Shown here: positions 1-9,355 of the stretch, piece after piece
How the letters are laid out: each line of letters opens with the position of its first letter
Numbering within the stretch: the stretch's first letter is position 1
DNA from: an uncultured beta proteobacterium
GTDB taxonomy: Bacteria > Pseudomonadota > Gammaproteobacteria > Burkholderiales > Burkholderiaceae_B
DNA length: 64,000 nucleotides
Assembly: GCA_903903735.1 (NCBI GenBank)
Contig: CAIUZV010000267.1
Span: 1 to 64,000 of the forward strand
Direction: 5' to 3'
Position numbers and translations under genes: made by a program
Notes under the pieces: generated by a model
Databases searched by the model: none
Told to the model about the DNA's origin: nothing
What the model saw: the letters and a program-made list of their open reading frames with translations, nothing else

Positions 1-1125
1 GTCCTCTATCAAATATTTTGTTGTTGTTATTGTGTTTTCTTTTCTAAACGATTCCTACCGAAATCTGCCGTTGTAAATCTTTTCCATAAATCAAAGAGAT
101 AGCTCAAAGTGATAAGAAGCTAACAAAAATCTTTGCTCTTTGTATTTACAGCGTCGTGTTAAAACGACGCTTAAAACACGCTACACGCTGTTCGTGTCGT
201 TCGTTGTGTCGTTTGTATAGCGAACACATAAAAACTGCTTAAACGACTGATTTGAGCTATTGCTGTACGAATTTATGTTGTTTGTGCGTAAAAATCGCTT
301 TTTTATTGAAAATTACGCACAAGCGTACAGAGTTTGTACAAGTCCGCAAAGCTCTGCTGGTATTGGCATTAAGGGCTGCGAAAAAGTGCTGTGAAGTACT
401 TATCGTTTTGAAGTGGTGATTTTTGACCGATATGAGTATTACGCAAGTAATACTTTAAGAATGAACAAGTTCGTTCGCTCTTTCGCTTTCGCTCATCGCA
501 GTTTTCTTCTTCTTTTATTTTTGAATGATTGATTTTTATTTCTTTACTAGGAAGCTCAAGCCACGCTCTATTACGAGCGTAGCGATAGCTAATCTTTACT
601 GAGGATTATCAACTGATATAGACACAACTTGATTTAACAAGATAAGGTAGGTTTTGCTATCACCTTTTATGTGCTCGTCTAACGCAACAACACTACAGCC
701 TATATCAGTAGCTTTGTAGTGTGTTTGTGGGTTTGATTGTGGCAGTCCCACTCACTTTCAGCCTATACATTTGTATTTGCTTACATTCGCATATCACTAT
801 GCTACTAACCATTACAGCATCGCAAACGCTTCTACACATTGGTGTGGCATTTAAGGCATCTAACTTATTAGGTTAGGTAGTGCGATACAGCGAATAATGA
901 GCAACTCAATTGCTTACCGTCTCACATCAGAACGGATTTCGCAGCACTATTACATTCGGCGTGCCAACCTTAATCTCATTTGTACATTTATTTATCTGCG
1001 TGATAAGAGCTGATAAACAAAAGTGGCTTTTTATTTGGTGAGATTGGTAAAACAAGTCAAATTGGTTGTTCGATGTACAAAGTTGAACTTATTGTGTGTA
1101 TATCGAATACACATAAGGACAGCAA

Positions 1126-1566
1126 ATGACAACTTTTTCCGCACTAAAACTAACCGCAACTAAAAAGCCATCGCAAGTACCGCAAGTACAACAGCGACGC
1201 TTCAAACTCTCTAAACGATTGTGGGAACAGATTGAGTTAGCTAAAGCAGAGCAAAGCGGTACAGCATTTAGCGTACAGAAGTTTCGCAGCTATACGGATA
1301 AAGAAAGTGGAATACGCAAACAGATTGAAACGAATAAAAGATTGAAGGCGTGGTGGTTTATTGGCGATAACGGCAAGTTAGCAATAGCAGTCCGCTACGG
1401 TGCGAAAGTATTGGAGTTGGCAAAAGGAAAGTATGCGATTGAGATTGCGAGTGCTAATGAATTAGTACCTACACTACAGATTATTAAATCGGCAGTAGAA
1501 AACGGCGAACTCGATAGTGCGATTGATTATGCCGCTAACAAACTGCGTAGTGGATTTGCTAAATGA
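1126..1566 (+). CDS. Small hypothetical protein, DUF6641-like (from memory)
   Basis: 146-aa ORF with AAGGA ribosome-binding site and a 7-bp-arm palindrome just upstream; sequence style recalls DUF6641 proteins. Confidence 0.65.
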   Translation: MTTFSALKLTATKKPSQVPQVQQRRFKLSKRLWEQIELAKAEQSGTAFSVQKFRSYTDKESGIRKQIETNKRLKAWWFIGDNGKLAIAVRYGAKVLELAKGKYAIEIASANELVPTLQIIKSAVENGELDSAIDYAANKLRSGFAK

Positions 1567-1706
1567 AAAAATATAAGTTGTGGGTACGCATAAAAGGTTC
1601 GCAAACAGCATTTACTCTTATATTCGCTCAAAATGGTTTAGCAGCTAAGTCATTAGGCGAGGCGCAGTATGGCGTAGGTAATGTGTTGAGTTTTAAAGAG
1701 GTGTGA
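1563..1706 (+). CDS. 47-aa hypothetical protein MKKYKLWVRIKGSQTAFTLIFAQNGLAAKSLGEAQYGVGNVLSFKEV
   Basis: ATGA overlap with the stop of the 1126..1566 ORF; not in the supplied ORF track because of length. Confidence 0.5.
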   Translation: MKKYKLWVRIKGSQTAFTLIFAQNGLAAKSLGEAQYGVGNVLSFKEV

Positions 1707-1727
1707 ATTGGGTTGCGTAAATATACA

Positions 1728-1919
1728 ATGCGCTTTTATGAATTTGCTACTAAGTCAATCAAACCAAAGCCACCTCTTACGCCCGCACAGGCCAAAATCA
1801 ACGCTCTTAAACAAAGTGTTGAAAACAGCCGTCGCCAATTACAAGCGGAGCGTGAAAGACAGCGACGACAGCGTGAGGCAGAACGAACACGAAAGCAACT
1901 ACAGAAACGCTACGCATAA
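1728..1919 (+). CDS. Small basic coiled-coil-like protein
   Basis: MRFYEFATKSIKPKPPLTPAQAKINALKQSVENSRRQLQAERERQRRQREAERTRKQLQKRYA; follows the 47-aa ORF closely. Confidence 0.5.
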   Translation: MRFYEFATKSIKPKPPLTPAQAKINALKQSVENSRRQLQAERERQRRQREAERTRKQLQKRYA

Positions 1920-2185
1920 GCGTACAAAGTTCGTACAAGTCTGTAGAGGCACGCTGTATAACGCTCTGCGGGACTCAGATAAAAGTAGTCGTTTGAATCA
2001 AAATCGTAGGGTATTTGGCGGTTTCTGCGTAATAAAAAAATCTTTGCGAAAAGACTGAGAGGCATAGTTGAAATGCTATCTAAATACTTTTTTACAGCGT
2101 TGAAAAAAATAACAGCACACGCACAAAACTTTTCATCTACGCTGTATGTCTTTGATAACAAAAGAAACGAGGACGGTCAATCAGA

Positions 2186-2231
2186 GTTGAAAATCCTTGT
2201 GTCGGTGGTTCGATTCCGCCCCGGGCCACCA
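2186..2231 (+). pseudogene. tRNA-Phe(GAA) 3' fragment (anticodon arm to CCA), probable att repeat
   Basis: gttgaaaatccttgtgtcggtggttcgattccgccccgggccacca; no matching 5' acceptor/D-arm upstream. Confidence 0.75.
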
Positions 2232-2239
2232 AAATCAAG

Positions 2240-2270
2240 CGCCCAACTGTTCTCAGTTGGGCGTTTTCGT
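2240..2270 (+). terminator. Rho-independent terminator, likely the original tRNA terminator
   Basis: CGCCCAACTG ttct CAGTTGGGCG followed by TTTTCGTTTT. Confidence 0.8.
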
Positions 2271-2553
2271 TTTGGCGACCCCCAGACTGTGCGGGGCCCG
2301 GCGCAACTCTACGTGTGCCATACCCCTCCAGCATCCGAGGCGGTAATGCCCCCCAAATCTCATACTCCGCTCTCTCTTCTCAGAAAACTTTTGCGAACAC
2401 TGACGATGTGGCACACGCAAAACGCCTTTCACGGCAATAGCTTATGCGTGTGTCGGATAGAAGGGTTTGCAATGTCGCTTGCAGGTGCTGACCACAAAAA
2501 TTTGATAGCCGGTTTAGCTTCGCCACACGCCATACTGATAATATTTAACCGGT

Positions 2554-3084
2554 TTGAGTAGCGAAAGGGCTGAAATGTTTGGTTTTTCAAAGAAGCTAGA
2601 TCCCAACGAGCTGGTCAATGGCGAGTTTGGAAAGACCGCTGCAGGAGCGATTCAAGACTTGGTTCAGCATTTTTCGTCGCTGCCTGGCTGGGATGCTGTT
2701 GAGTACGATATTTATGAACTCGTTTGGATGACTGGTTTCTTGTCGCATGCGACTTTGGAAAGAAGCAGAGCAAAGCTCGAGCCAAAGAACATGAATGCTG
2801 TCGGTACTGGGGTGGCTGTAAAAATCTGCCAAAGCCTTGCTGAGGGTGAGTTTGATAACGACATGCTGCAGTGGTGCTTGAAGTCGTATGCCAAAAGAGC
2901 TGCCGATTACTCGTATGCACTGAGCAAGACCGAGTTTGCTAGAGACCCTAAAAAGTTAGCAAAGATGTTTTTCGAGAACGCCCAATCCAATGAAATTAAA
3001 AACTTCAGTGGACTTGATGTGCACTACGCCAATTTTGAGCGTGCGATTGAAAAAATAATTTCTAAGCTTACCGCTGCCCTCTGA
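2554..3084 (+). CDS. Hypothetical protein
   Basis: 176-aa ORF, chromosomal-type codon usage. Confidence 0.5.
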   Translation: MSSERAEMFGFSKKLDPNELVNGEFGKTAAGAIQDLVQHFSSLPGWDAVEYDIYELVWMTGFLSHATLERSRAKLEPKNMNAVGTGVAVKICQSLAEGEFDNDMLQWCLKSYAKRAADYSYALSKTEFARDPKKLAKMFFENAQSNEIKNFSGLDVHYANFERAIEKIISKLTAAL

Positions 3085-3103
3085 CGCTGCAATGAGGAGT
3101 TAG

Positions 3104-4048
3104 TTACTCCTTTGCACAAGGCATCGAATAAAGCCCTTGCCGCTGCACAGTGACTACCAACTCTCGATACGCCATCAACGGACGATCGGCACCCAGTTTT
3201 CCTTTGTCACGAGCCTTCACCTTGAACACATCAATAGGCTTGTCACTGTTCAAGCCTGCACGCTCCATGATGCGTTCGGCTCGCATCGGCTCACCCTTGA
3301 ACGACCAAAGCGACTCGAACACGGAGGCCTGTGCCTCGGTGAGGTTGATGTGGCCATGCTCTGGTAACAGCACCGAGCGGAAGTCGTCGGTAAAGGGGCC
3401 GTAAACCGGTTTAGCGGGCTCACGTTGCGTTTCTGTGGAGCGCTGGCCCTGTGGGGCGATAAAGGAAATGCCGTCGCCGTAAAAGGCGAACCGCTCCTGA
3501 ATTGGGAGCCACTCGATGTCTGGCGCAAATGGGTGGGCAGTCTGGTCCATCGGCTTGGGTGTGATGACCCGCAGGCTCGCACCCTTGACTCGGAAACCAT
3601 CCAAGATCTTAGGCGCGCGCACAAGGGTGGAAAGGTTCCGAGCCAGAATGACCGGCCCCTGCCTAGCATCTCCCAGCCGCCAAATGCCTGGGCCAACCTG
3701 ATCAATGCCGTCGCGGCTGTTGATCTCCAATGCCAAACGCAGCTTCTGGCGCAGCCATTCCTCGTTGAGCGCGACCGCAGCAAGATCCTGTGGCTCGATC
3801 TGGACGGGGCCGCATTCGGGGCATTGGCAAAGTCTGCCGCCCTTGCCATCAGCGACGACTTGCCCTCGGTGCAGGTTGCAGTATGGGCAAAGTACGTATT
3901 GCTGATTGACGGCAGCAGGCTTTATGGCGGAGCCAAGCAGAGTGCATGCAGCGAGCTCGTGAGGCGACAGGGCAGACCGAAAAACTGGCGTCCCCTCAGC
4001 GAACAATCTGCACACCAAGGCCCAAGCATGATGTGCAGTCATAGTCAC
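3104..4048 (-). CDS. Hypothetical protein with N-terminal CPYC/CPEC zinc-ribbon-like motif
   Basis: VLCPYCNLHRGQ...CQCPECGPVQIE; 4-bp overlap with the upstream gene. Confidence 0.65.
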   Translation of the reverse strand: MTMTAHHAWALVCRLFAEGTPVFRSALSPHELAACTLLGSAIKPAAVNQQYVLCPYCNLHRGQVVADGKGGRLCQCPECGPVQIEPQDLAAVALNEEWLRQKLRLALEINSRDGIDQVGPGIWRLGDARQGPVILARNLSTLVRAPKILDGFRVKGASLRVITPKPMDQTAHPFAPDIEWLPIQERFAFYGDGISFIAPQGQRSTETQREPAKPVYGPFTDDFRSVLLPEHGHINLTEAQASVFESLWSFKGEPMRAERIMERAGLNSDKPIDVFKVKARDKGKLGADRPLMAYRELVVTVQRQGLYSMPCAKE

Positions 4049-5289
4049 TCCTGGAAGGCGGGCTCAGACTGAAACGCATCTTCGCCGGGCTGCTGCTCGG
4101 TAGCACTGAGCGTTTGACCTGCATCAAGAATGCCAAGGGTGACCAGGTAGCTCTCGAGTTGCGCCTGCATCTTGGCGTCGAACTTGTGAAGGTTCAGTCG
4201 GCCTTTGCGGGTGATCTCGATGGTGATGACCTTCGATCGCATCTTGCCTGGCTCGGGTGGGTAGTAGAGGTTGATGTGCGCCGAGTTGATCTGCCAGTTA
4301 CGCTTGAGTGGGTTTTCGTTGGGGAAGGACTCGGCGATCAACTCAGTCACGCACTGCTGGTCGCTTGATGCGGTTGCTGTGCATTCGACCTTGAGGTCGC
4401 CGTGGGGGCTGAGCAGCGTGAGGGTTTTGACTTGCAGCGCCATGAACCCGTCGGTGGTCAATGCCTGGGGCACATCGAAACCCAGCCGCAACGCAGACAA
4501 GTCAAGAGTGGGTGGTTTGATGCGGTGGGCATCGACCTTCGTGCCCAGCAGATGTTCGGCGAAAGCCTCCAGCATCATGGTGTGGTACTTGACTCCACCC
4601 TTGACCAAGGTGCGTGCGACTCCGGTCTTGGCCGAGTACTCCAGCACCATGTGAATGTTGGGGTTGCCGACACGTCTGGTCAGATTCGAACCTTCGAACT
4701 CCAGACGCAGCATCGCCAGGTCCTTGACGTGAACGGTCAGCAGATAGACATCGGGGGAGCGCTCGAGCACGTATGCCACGCTCCCGTCGCCACACTGCAA
4801 CTCCTTCTGATAGAACGCCGAGATGGCTTGACGCATGCCGAGCATGGCGGCATCGGAGGTGTTGGGCTTTCGCTTGACGCCCAGATCGTTTTGCTGAGCC
4901 TGTGTGCCATGGCGCTCAAAGAAGTCCACATCCCCGGCCAGATCGAAGAGCTCGGGGTGGTTCACGTATAGCCAGAACGAGCGATGGATGTCACTTTGGT
5001 TGGCAACGAGCCCCATCAGGGCTGCACCGTTTTGCCTGGCCACCTGAAACATTGCTTGTTTGCCCGCCGCATCCCCGAGTCCAACGCTTGCCATGAGTTT
5101 GGCAATGAGTTGGTCGCGGGCGATCTCATCGGGCCATGACCGGATGGCCTCAATCACGGTCTGGGTGACCTCTTGACCATCAGACCAGGAGAGATCATCT
5201 GGCAACGGCAAGCCGTTGGCCGCCAGAAAGCTCTGCAAGGTGGTGTCTACGGGCAGCTCCAGCAGCACATCGACAAAGGTTTTTTTCAT
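4045..5289 (-). CDS. Hypothetical protein, divergent from the XRE regulator
   Basis: Start MKKTFVDVLLELP at 5289 with AAGGA upstream. Confidence 0.7.
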   Translation of the reverse strand: MKKTFVDVLLELPVDTTLQSFLAANGLPLPDDLSWSDGQEVTQTVIEAIRSWPDEIARDQLIAKLMASVGLGDAAGKQAMFQVARQNGAALMGLVANQSDIHRSFWLYVNHPELFDLAGDVDFFERHGTQAQQNDLGVKRKPNTSDAAMLGMRQAISAFYQKELQCGDGSVAYVLERSPDVYLLTVHVKDLAMLRLEFEGSNLTRRVGNPNIHMVLEYSAKTGVARTLVKGGVKYHTMMLEAFAEHLLGTKVDAHRIKPPTLDLSALRLGFDVPQALTTDGFMALQVKTLTLLSPHGDLKVECTATASSDQQCVTELIAESFPNENPLKRNWQINSAHINLYYPPEPGKMRSKVITIEITRKGRLNLHKFDAKMQAQLESYLVTLGILDAGQTLSATEQQPGEDAFQSEPAFQE

Positions 5290-5368
5290 TTTCTTGGTCC
5301 TTATGAAATGTCGGTGTTCTGCGTGCATGGGATGCTGGCGCTGGCCGACGGGTGGTAAACAGATACCC

Positions 5369-5478
5369 CGTCAAAGTAAAGTGGCGAGATACAGCGTAAT
5401 TGTGTCCCGCTTATTTCCGCTTGTCAAACTACGTAGAACATCCGGGTGTTTATGTATCTCAGTGCTATACTTTAAGGC
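5369..5478. promoter_or_regulatory. Divergent promoter/operator region with inverted TGTATCTC-N4-CT(A/T)TACTTT elements
   Basis: TGTATCTC at 5453-5460 (+) followed by TGCTATACTTT; TGTATCTC in minus orientation at 5393-5386 followed by CTTTACTTT. Confidence 0.55.
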
Positions 5479-5505
5479 TGACTTGATTCAGACAGGAGCT
5501 TTTCC

Positions 5506-5853
5506 ATGGCATCGACCTTAGGAGCGCGGTTACGGCGTTTGCGAGAGGCCAAAAAGCTGACGTTGCAGCAAGTGGCTGACGCAGTTGGCTGTACCAAGGC
5601 GTACATCTGGGAACTAGAGATGAAGGAGGGTCAACGGCCTTCCGCAGAACGAATTAACCTGCTGGCCAAGGTTCTGGGGGTCACGATGGAGGACCTCATG
5701 AACGAAACCAATGAGCAAGTGCCACAGGCCTCTGTTGAAGACGTGGCGTTTTTTCGTCAGTACGCAGGCATGACGGAAGAAGAAAAGCAGCGCTACCAGC
5801 AAGCCCTCAAATTGATGTTCCCAACGGCGGGGCAAGAGGAAACCAAGAGTTGA
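5506..5853 (+). CDS. XRE-family HTH transcriptional regulator
   Basis: LGARLRRLREAKKLTLQQVADAVGCTKAYIWELEMKEGQRPSAERI. Confidence 0.9.
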   Translation: MASTLGARLRRLREAKKLTLQQVADAVGCTKAYIWELEMKEGQRPSAERINLLAKVLGVTMEDLMNETNEQVPQASVEDVAFFRQYAGMTEEEKQRYQQALKLMFPTAGQEETKS

Positions 5854-6764
5854 GTGACAGTGCTCAACTGACCCCAAGCAAAGCGGCCAACACAATCCTG
5901 CGATGGATTCGTGTTGCGAGCGGAGAGACGGCTGCCTTCACAGATCTCGACATGGTTCGAGAAGGGTTACCTGGGACGCCTTATGGCGAAGGTGTAAAGA
6001 TCATTAAGCCACCGATGGCTTCCCCAGTTAGAAGCTCTGAGGGGATGCTGGTTTGCAACCCGGACGATCCAACTGAGTGGGGCATCTTCGTCAATGAAGA
6101 TTCAAGCCCGGAGCGTCGGCGATTCACGATCGCCCATGAGCTCGGACACTTCGTGCTGCACCGAGCTAAGCGGCGCACCTTCAACTGCGACAAGGCCGCT
6201 GTGCATCTCAGCTTGGAAAGCGCAGGTGTCATCGAGCGCGAGGCAGATGAATTTGCCAGCAACCTTTTGATGCCCGGCGATCTGCTGCGTGAGCGGATCA
6301 CAAGTCAGGAAGTTGACCTGCACCTGCTCAGTGGACTTGCGAAAGCATTCGGTGTTTCGTTCGAAGCCTTGTGTATCCGGTTCATCAAGTACACAGAGAA
6401 GCGCGCCATTTTGCTGCACTGGGACAACGGGTTCCTCAAATATGAATGGCGCAGCAGAAGTGCCGTGCTGAGCAACACACGCATTCGTAGAGTCAGTGAT
6501 CCGGTTGAGCCGCTGCGCAATACCGTCGCAGCAGATGAGAGCATTGCTCAAGAGTGGAATGGCATTGATATGGCTGCCACAACATGGTGTGTTGGTGAGG
6601 AACCGTACATGAAGTTGCAGGAGTTCAAGCACAGTTACGGTGGTCGTGACCGTGTTCTGACATTGCTGATCCTTGAAGATGCCGAGCCCCGCCGATGGGA
6701 TAACTCTTGGAACGATCAACGCTCCTTCGATAGCTATGACAAGTTCATGGGGAACGATCAATGA
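5850..6764 (+). CDS. ImmA/IrrE-family metallopeptidase
   Basis: FTIAHELGHFVLHR zinc motif; overlaps the XRE gene by 4 bp (TTG start). Confidence 0.9.
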   Translation: MSDSAQLTPSKAANTILRWIRVASGETAAFTDLDMVREGLPGTPYGEGVKIIKPPMASPVRSSEGMLVCNPDDPTEWGIFVNEDSSPERRRFTIAHELGHFVLHRAKRRTFNCDKAAVHLSLESAGVIEREADEFASNLLMPGDLLRERITSQEVDLHLLSGLAKAFGVSFEALCIRFIKYTEKRAILLHWDNGFLKYEWRSRSAVLSNTRIRRVSDPVEPLRNTVAADESIAQEWNGIDMAATTWCVGEEPYMKLQEFKHSYGGRDRVLTLLILEDAEPRRWDNSWNDQRSFDSYDKFMGNDQ

Positions 6765-7147
6765 CGACCATTTTGTTCACGTCCAAATCGGGTCAGCAGT
6801 ACGACATTGATGTCACCGATGGATCCGAAATCCTTGTAACAAAAGACGGGAAGAAGTGTGGGTCCATCCTGTTGAGCTACCGTGAATGTGATGACGCTGA
6901 TCACTACCACATCACCAACTTGGGGTTAGAGGGTTGCAAGCGGCAAGGCGTGGGGCGTCAATGTCTAAAGCTGCACAAGGAAATATTTGGTGCGCCATTG
7001 ACCGCTGGCTCTAGCCATAGTGGAAAGCAGGACGATGGAAGTCATCTCACAGGTGACGGACCGGGCTTCATCGAGAAGATGCGCGAAGAAGGAATCGTCT
7101 GTCGCGAGCGAAATTACGACGACCCCCGCGATTACGAGTTCGAATAA
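6761..7147 (+). CDS. Small GNAT-like protein
   Basis: GLEGCKRQGVGRQCLKLHKEIFG resembles an acetyl-CoA loop; 4-bp overlap with the ImmA gene. Confidence 0.5.
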   Translation: MTTILFTSKSGQQYDIDVTDGSEILVTKDGKKCGSILLSYRECDDADHYHITNLGLEGCKRQGVGRQCLKLHKEIFGAPLTAGSSHSGKQDDGSHLTGDGPGFIEKMREEGIVCRERNYDDPRDYEFE

Positions 7148-7248
7148 CAAGAGGACTTTGCTCGTCCTCTACTCACCTCCACGAAAGCAGTTACTAGGAG
7201 GGGCTATGACCCATAGCATGACAAGCGTTTTCTACAGGAACGCTGACC

Positions 7249-7458
7249 ATGCACAACAACGAACAAATCTCTAATTTCAGGGCTGGCGCAGGCCCTCGAC
7301 ACCCGCAACAAGAAGTCGTCGATCTGATCGCAGTGGCCCTGTTGCGACTGCGCGAAGCTGAATCATCTGCGCAGAAACCTTCACCTATTAGCGACAGTAG
7401 GACGGTTTCGCTTGGCTTCGCTGGCCAGAAGAGCGTGAATGCAAACACCGATCACTAA
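7249..7458 (+). CDS. Hypothetical small protein
   Basis: 69-aa ORF immediately upstream of the DUF2924 gene. Confidence 0.45.
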   Translation: MHNNEQISNFRAGAGPRHPQQEVVDLIAVALLRLREAESSAQKPSPISDSRTVSLGFAGQKSVNANTDH

Positions 7459-7472
7459 GAAGGAGTTTGCGA

Positions 7473-7940
7473 ATGACGACACACGCACAACAATCAAAAA
7501 CGGTATCGATTGCGGCGCAAATTGCGCAGCTTCCGCACCTGCCCATGCAGAACATTTGGGCGATGTGGGACACGCATTTTGATGAACGCCCTCAGCACCA
7601 CCATCGCACCTGGTTGGAATCCCGCCTTGCCTACAAGATCCAAGAGAAGGCCTTTGGCTCTCTCAAGCCGACCACCCGTAGAAAGCTGGAGGAAATCGGC
7701 GAAACAGGTTTACTTCCCAAGCGATTGCAAGGTGACGCAGATCGCCTTCTTCCCGGCACTATGCTCAGCCGCTTCTTTGATGATCAAGAGCACAAGGTGG
7801 TCGTGCGTGGGGTGCGCGACTTCGAATACCGTGGCCAGCGGTTTAAGAGCTTGTCGGCGATCGCTCGATTGATCGCGGGGTGTCCGTGGTCGGGTCCTGC
7901 GTTCTTTGGATTGAAGTCCACCAAGAAGGAGGCCGCATGA
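7473..7940 (+). CDS. DUF2924 domain-containing protein
   Basis: Sequence style and adjacency to a serine recombinase match the DUF2924 family (from memory). Confidence 0.75.
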   Translation: MTTHAQQSKTVSIAAQIAQLPHLPMQNIWAMWDTHFDERPQHHHRTWLESRLAYKIQEKAFGSLKPTTRRKLEEIGETGLLPKRLQGDADRLLPGTMLSRFFDDQEHKVVVRGVRDFEYRGQRFKSLSAIARLIAGCPWSGPAFFGLKSTKKEAA

Positions 7941-9355
7941 GAACCTCCCGCACAGCAGTGGCAAGCACACCGTCGATCATCCCCAAAAAGCGATGCGCCA
8001 TCTACACACGCAAGTCGACCGACGAAGGTTTGGACCAGGAGTACAACAGCCTGGAGGCACAGCGCGATGCAGGTCTTGCATTTGTGAGCAGCCAACGTCA
8101 TGAAGGTTGGCTGGCGCTGGATGACACCTACGATGATGGTGGATTCTCTGGCGGCAATATTGATCGCCCTGGACTCAAGCGCCTGATGGCTGACATTGAG
8201 GCCAGAAAAATTGATGTGGTGGTGGTCTACAAGATCGACCGTCTCACGCGCAGCCTGCCTGACTTTGCCAAGCTGGTTGAGGTTTTCGATCGCAACAACG
8301 TCTCGTTCGTCTCGGTCACACAGCAATTCAACACGACCACTTCGATGGGGCGGTTGACGCTCAACATCCTGTTGTCCTTTGCGCAGTTTGAACGCGAGGT
8401 CACGGGCGAGCGTATTCGAGACAAGATCGCAGCCAGCAAAGCCAAGGGAATGTGGATGGGTGGAACACCCCCACTGGGTTACGACGTGGTCGACCGAAAA
8501 TTGATAGTCAACGAGCGAGAGGCGAGCTTGGTTCAGGACATCTTTCGTCGGTATGCAGAGCACGGATCCGCAGCGCGCCTTGTGCGTGAGTTGGATATCG
8601 AAGGTCACAGCACAAAATCTTGGATCACTCAATCCGGCCAGCACCGTGCGGGCCGACCCATTGATCAGCACTACCTATTTTTCCTGCTACGCAATCGCCT
8701 GTACCTTGGTGAGATCAATCACAAGGGCGAGTACTTCCCGGCGCAGCACACCAGAATCATTTCGCAGGAGTTGTGGGATGGCGTGCAAGCATTCGTGAAC
8801 AAGCGAAAGCAAGGTCCAAGAGAGCGCAGGGATGAGTACCCGGCGTTGTTGGGTGGCTTGTTGTTTGCGCCCGATGGGCAACGGATGATTCATCATTACA
8901 CCAAGAAAAAGAATGGACGCATGTATCGGTACTACGTGCCGTACTTGGAAAAGAGACGCAGCGCAGGCGCAACGCAAGATGGAAACGGAAAAAGTATCGG
9001 TGCGCTTCCAGCTGCCGAGATTGAGGCCGCAGTGTTGAGCCAGATCGAACTGGCGCTGATGGAGCCGGAGGCATTGATTGGTGTCTGGCGGTCATGCCTG
9101 CAGCACAGTGCCGGAGCCGATCTTCAAGAGGACCAGGTGGTGGTGTCGATGCGAAGGATTGCCGATGTCTGGAAGCAGTTGTTCCCGGCAGAGCAGCAGC
9201 GCGTTGCCCAGCTGCTCATCGAGCGAGTGGACTTCAGGGACGGTAGCCTGGACATCCATTGGCGTGAAGATGGTTGGGTTGGGCTGGATCCAAGCATCGT
9301 GGCGCACCCCTATGTGGAAGAGGCAAAAGAGTATGCAGCTGAGGTGATGGCATGA
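7937..9355 (+). CDS. Large serine recombinase (resolvase/invertase N-terminal + recombinase domain)
   Basis: CAIYTRKSTDEGLDQEYNSLEAQRDA...VVVYKIDRLTRS...FAQFEREVTGERIRDKI. Confidence 0.95.
   Translation: MRTSRTAVASTPSIIPKKRCAIYTRKSTDEGLDQEYNSLEAQRDAGLAFVSSQRHEGWLALDDTYDDGGFSGGNIDRPGLKRLMADIEARKIDVVVVYKIDRLTRSLPDFAKLVEVFDRNNVSFVSVTQQFNTTTSMGRLTLNILLSFAQFEREVTGERIRDKIAASKAKGMWMGGTPPLGYDVVDRKLIVNEREASLVQDIFRRYAEHGSAARLVRELDIEGHSTKSWITQSGQHRAGRPIDQHYLFFLLRNRLYLGEINHKGEYFPAQHTRIISQELWDGVQAFVNKRKQGPRERRDEYPALLGGLLFAPDGQRMIHHYTKKKNGRMYRYYVPYLEKRRSAGATQDGNGKSIGALPAAEIEAAVLSQIELALMEPEALIGVWRSCLQHSAGADLQEDQVVVSMRRIADVWKQLFPAEQQRVAQLLIERVDFRDGSLDIHWREDGWVGLDPSIVAHPYVEEAKEYAAEVMA

Larger units (their letters stand above)
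1..2231. mobile_element. Right-hand end of a low-GC integrated element (island) ending at a tRNA-Phe 3' repeat
   Basis: AT-rich composition distinct from everything after ~2.3 kb; small ORFs; ends exactly in a tRNA-Phe 3' half lacking a 5' half. Confidence 0.6.

Noticed and set aside
2186-2231. Intact tRNA-Phe gene
   Set aside because: No 5' acceptor strand, D-arm or anticodon-arm 5' side complementary to the 3' half is present upstream; only a fragment.
2073-2561. 162-aa plus ORF and 65-aa minus ORF across the tRNA-Phe fragment and terminator
   Set aside because: They read through a structural RNA remnant and terminator; not credible coding regions.
7784-8671. 295-aa minus-strand ORF opposite the serine recombinase
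   Set aside because: Antisense to conserved resolvase domain; no supporting motif.
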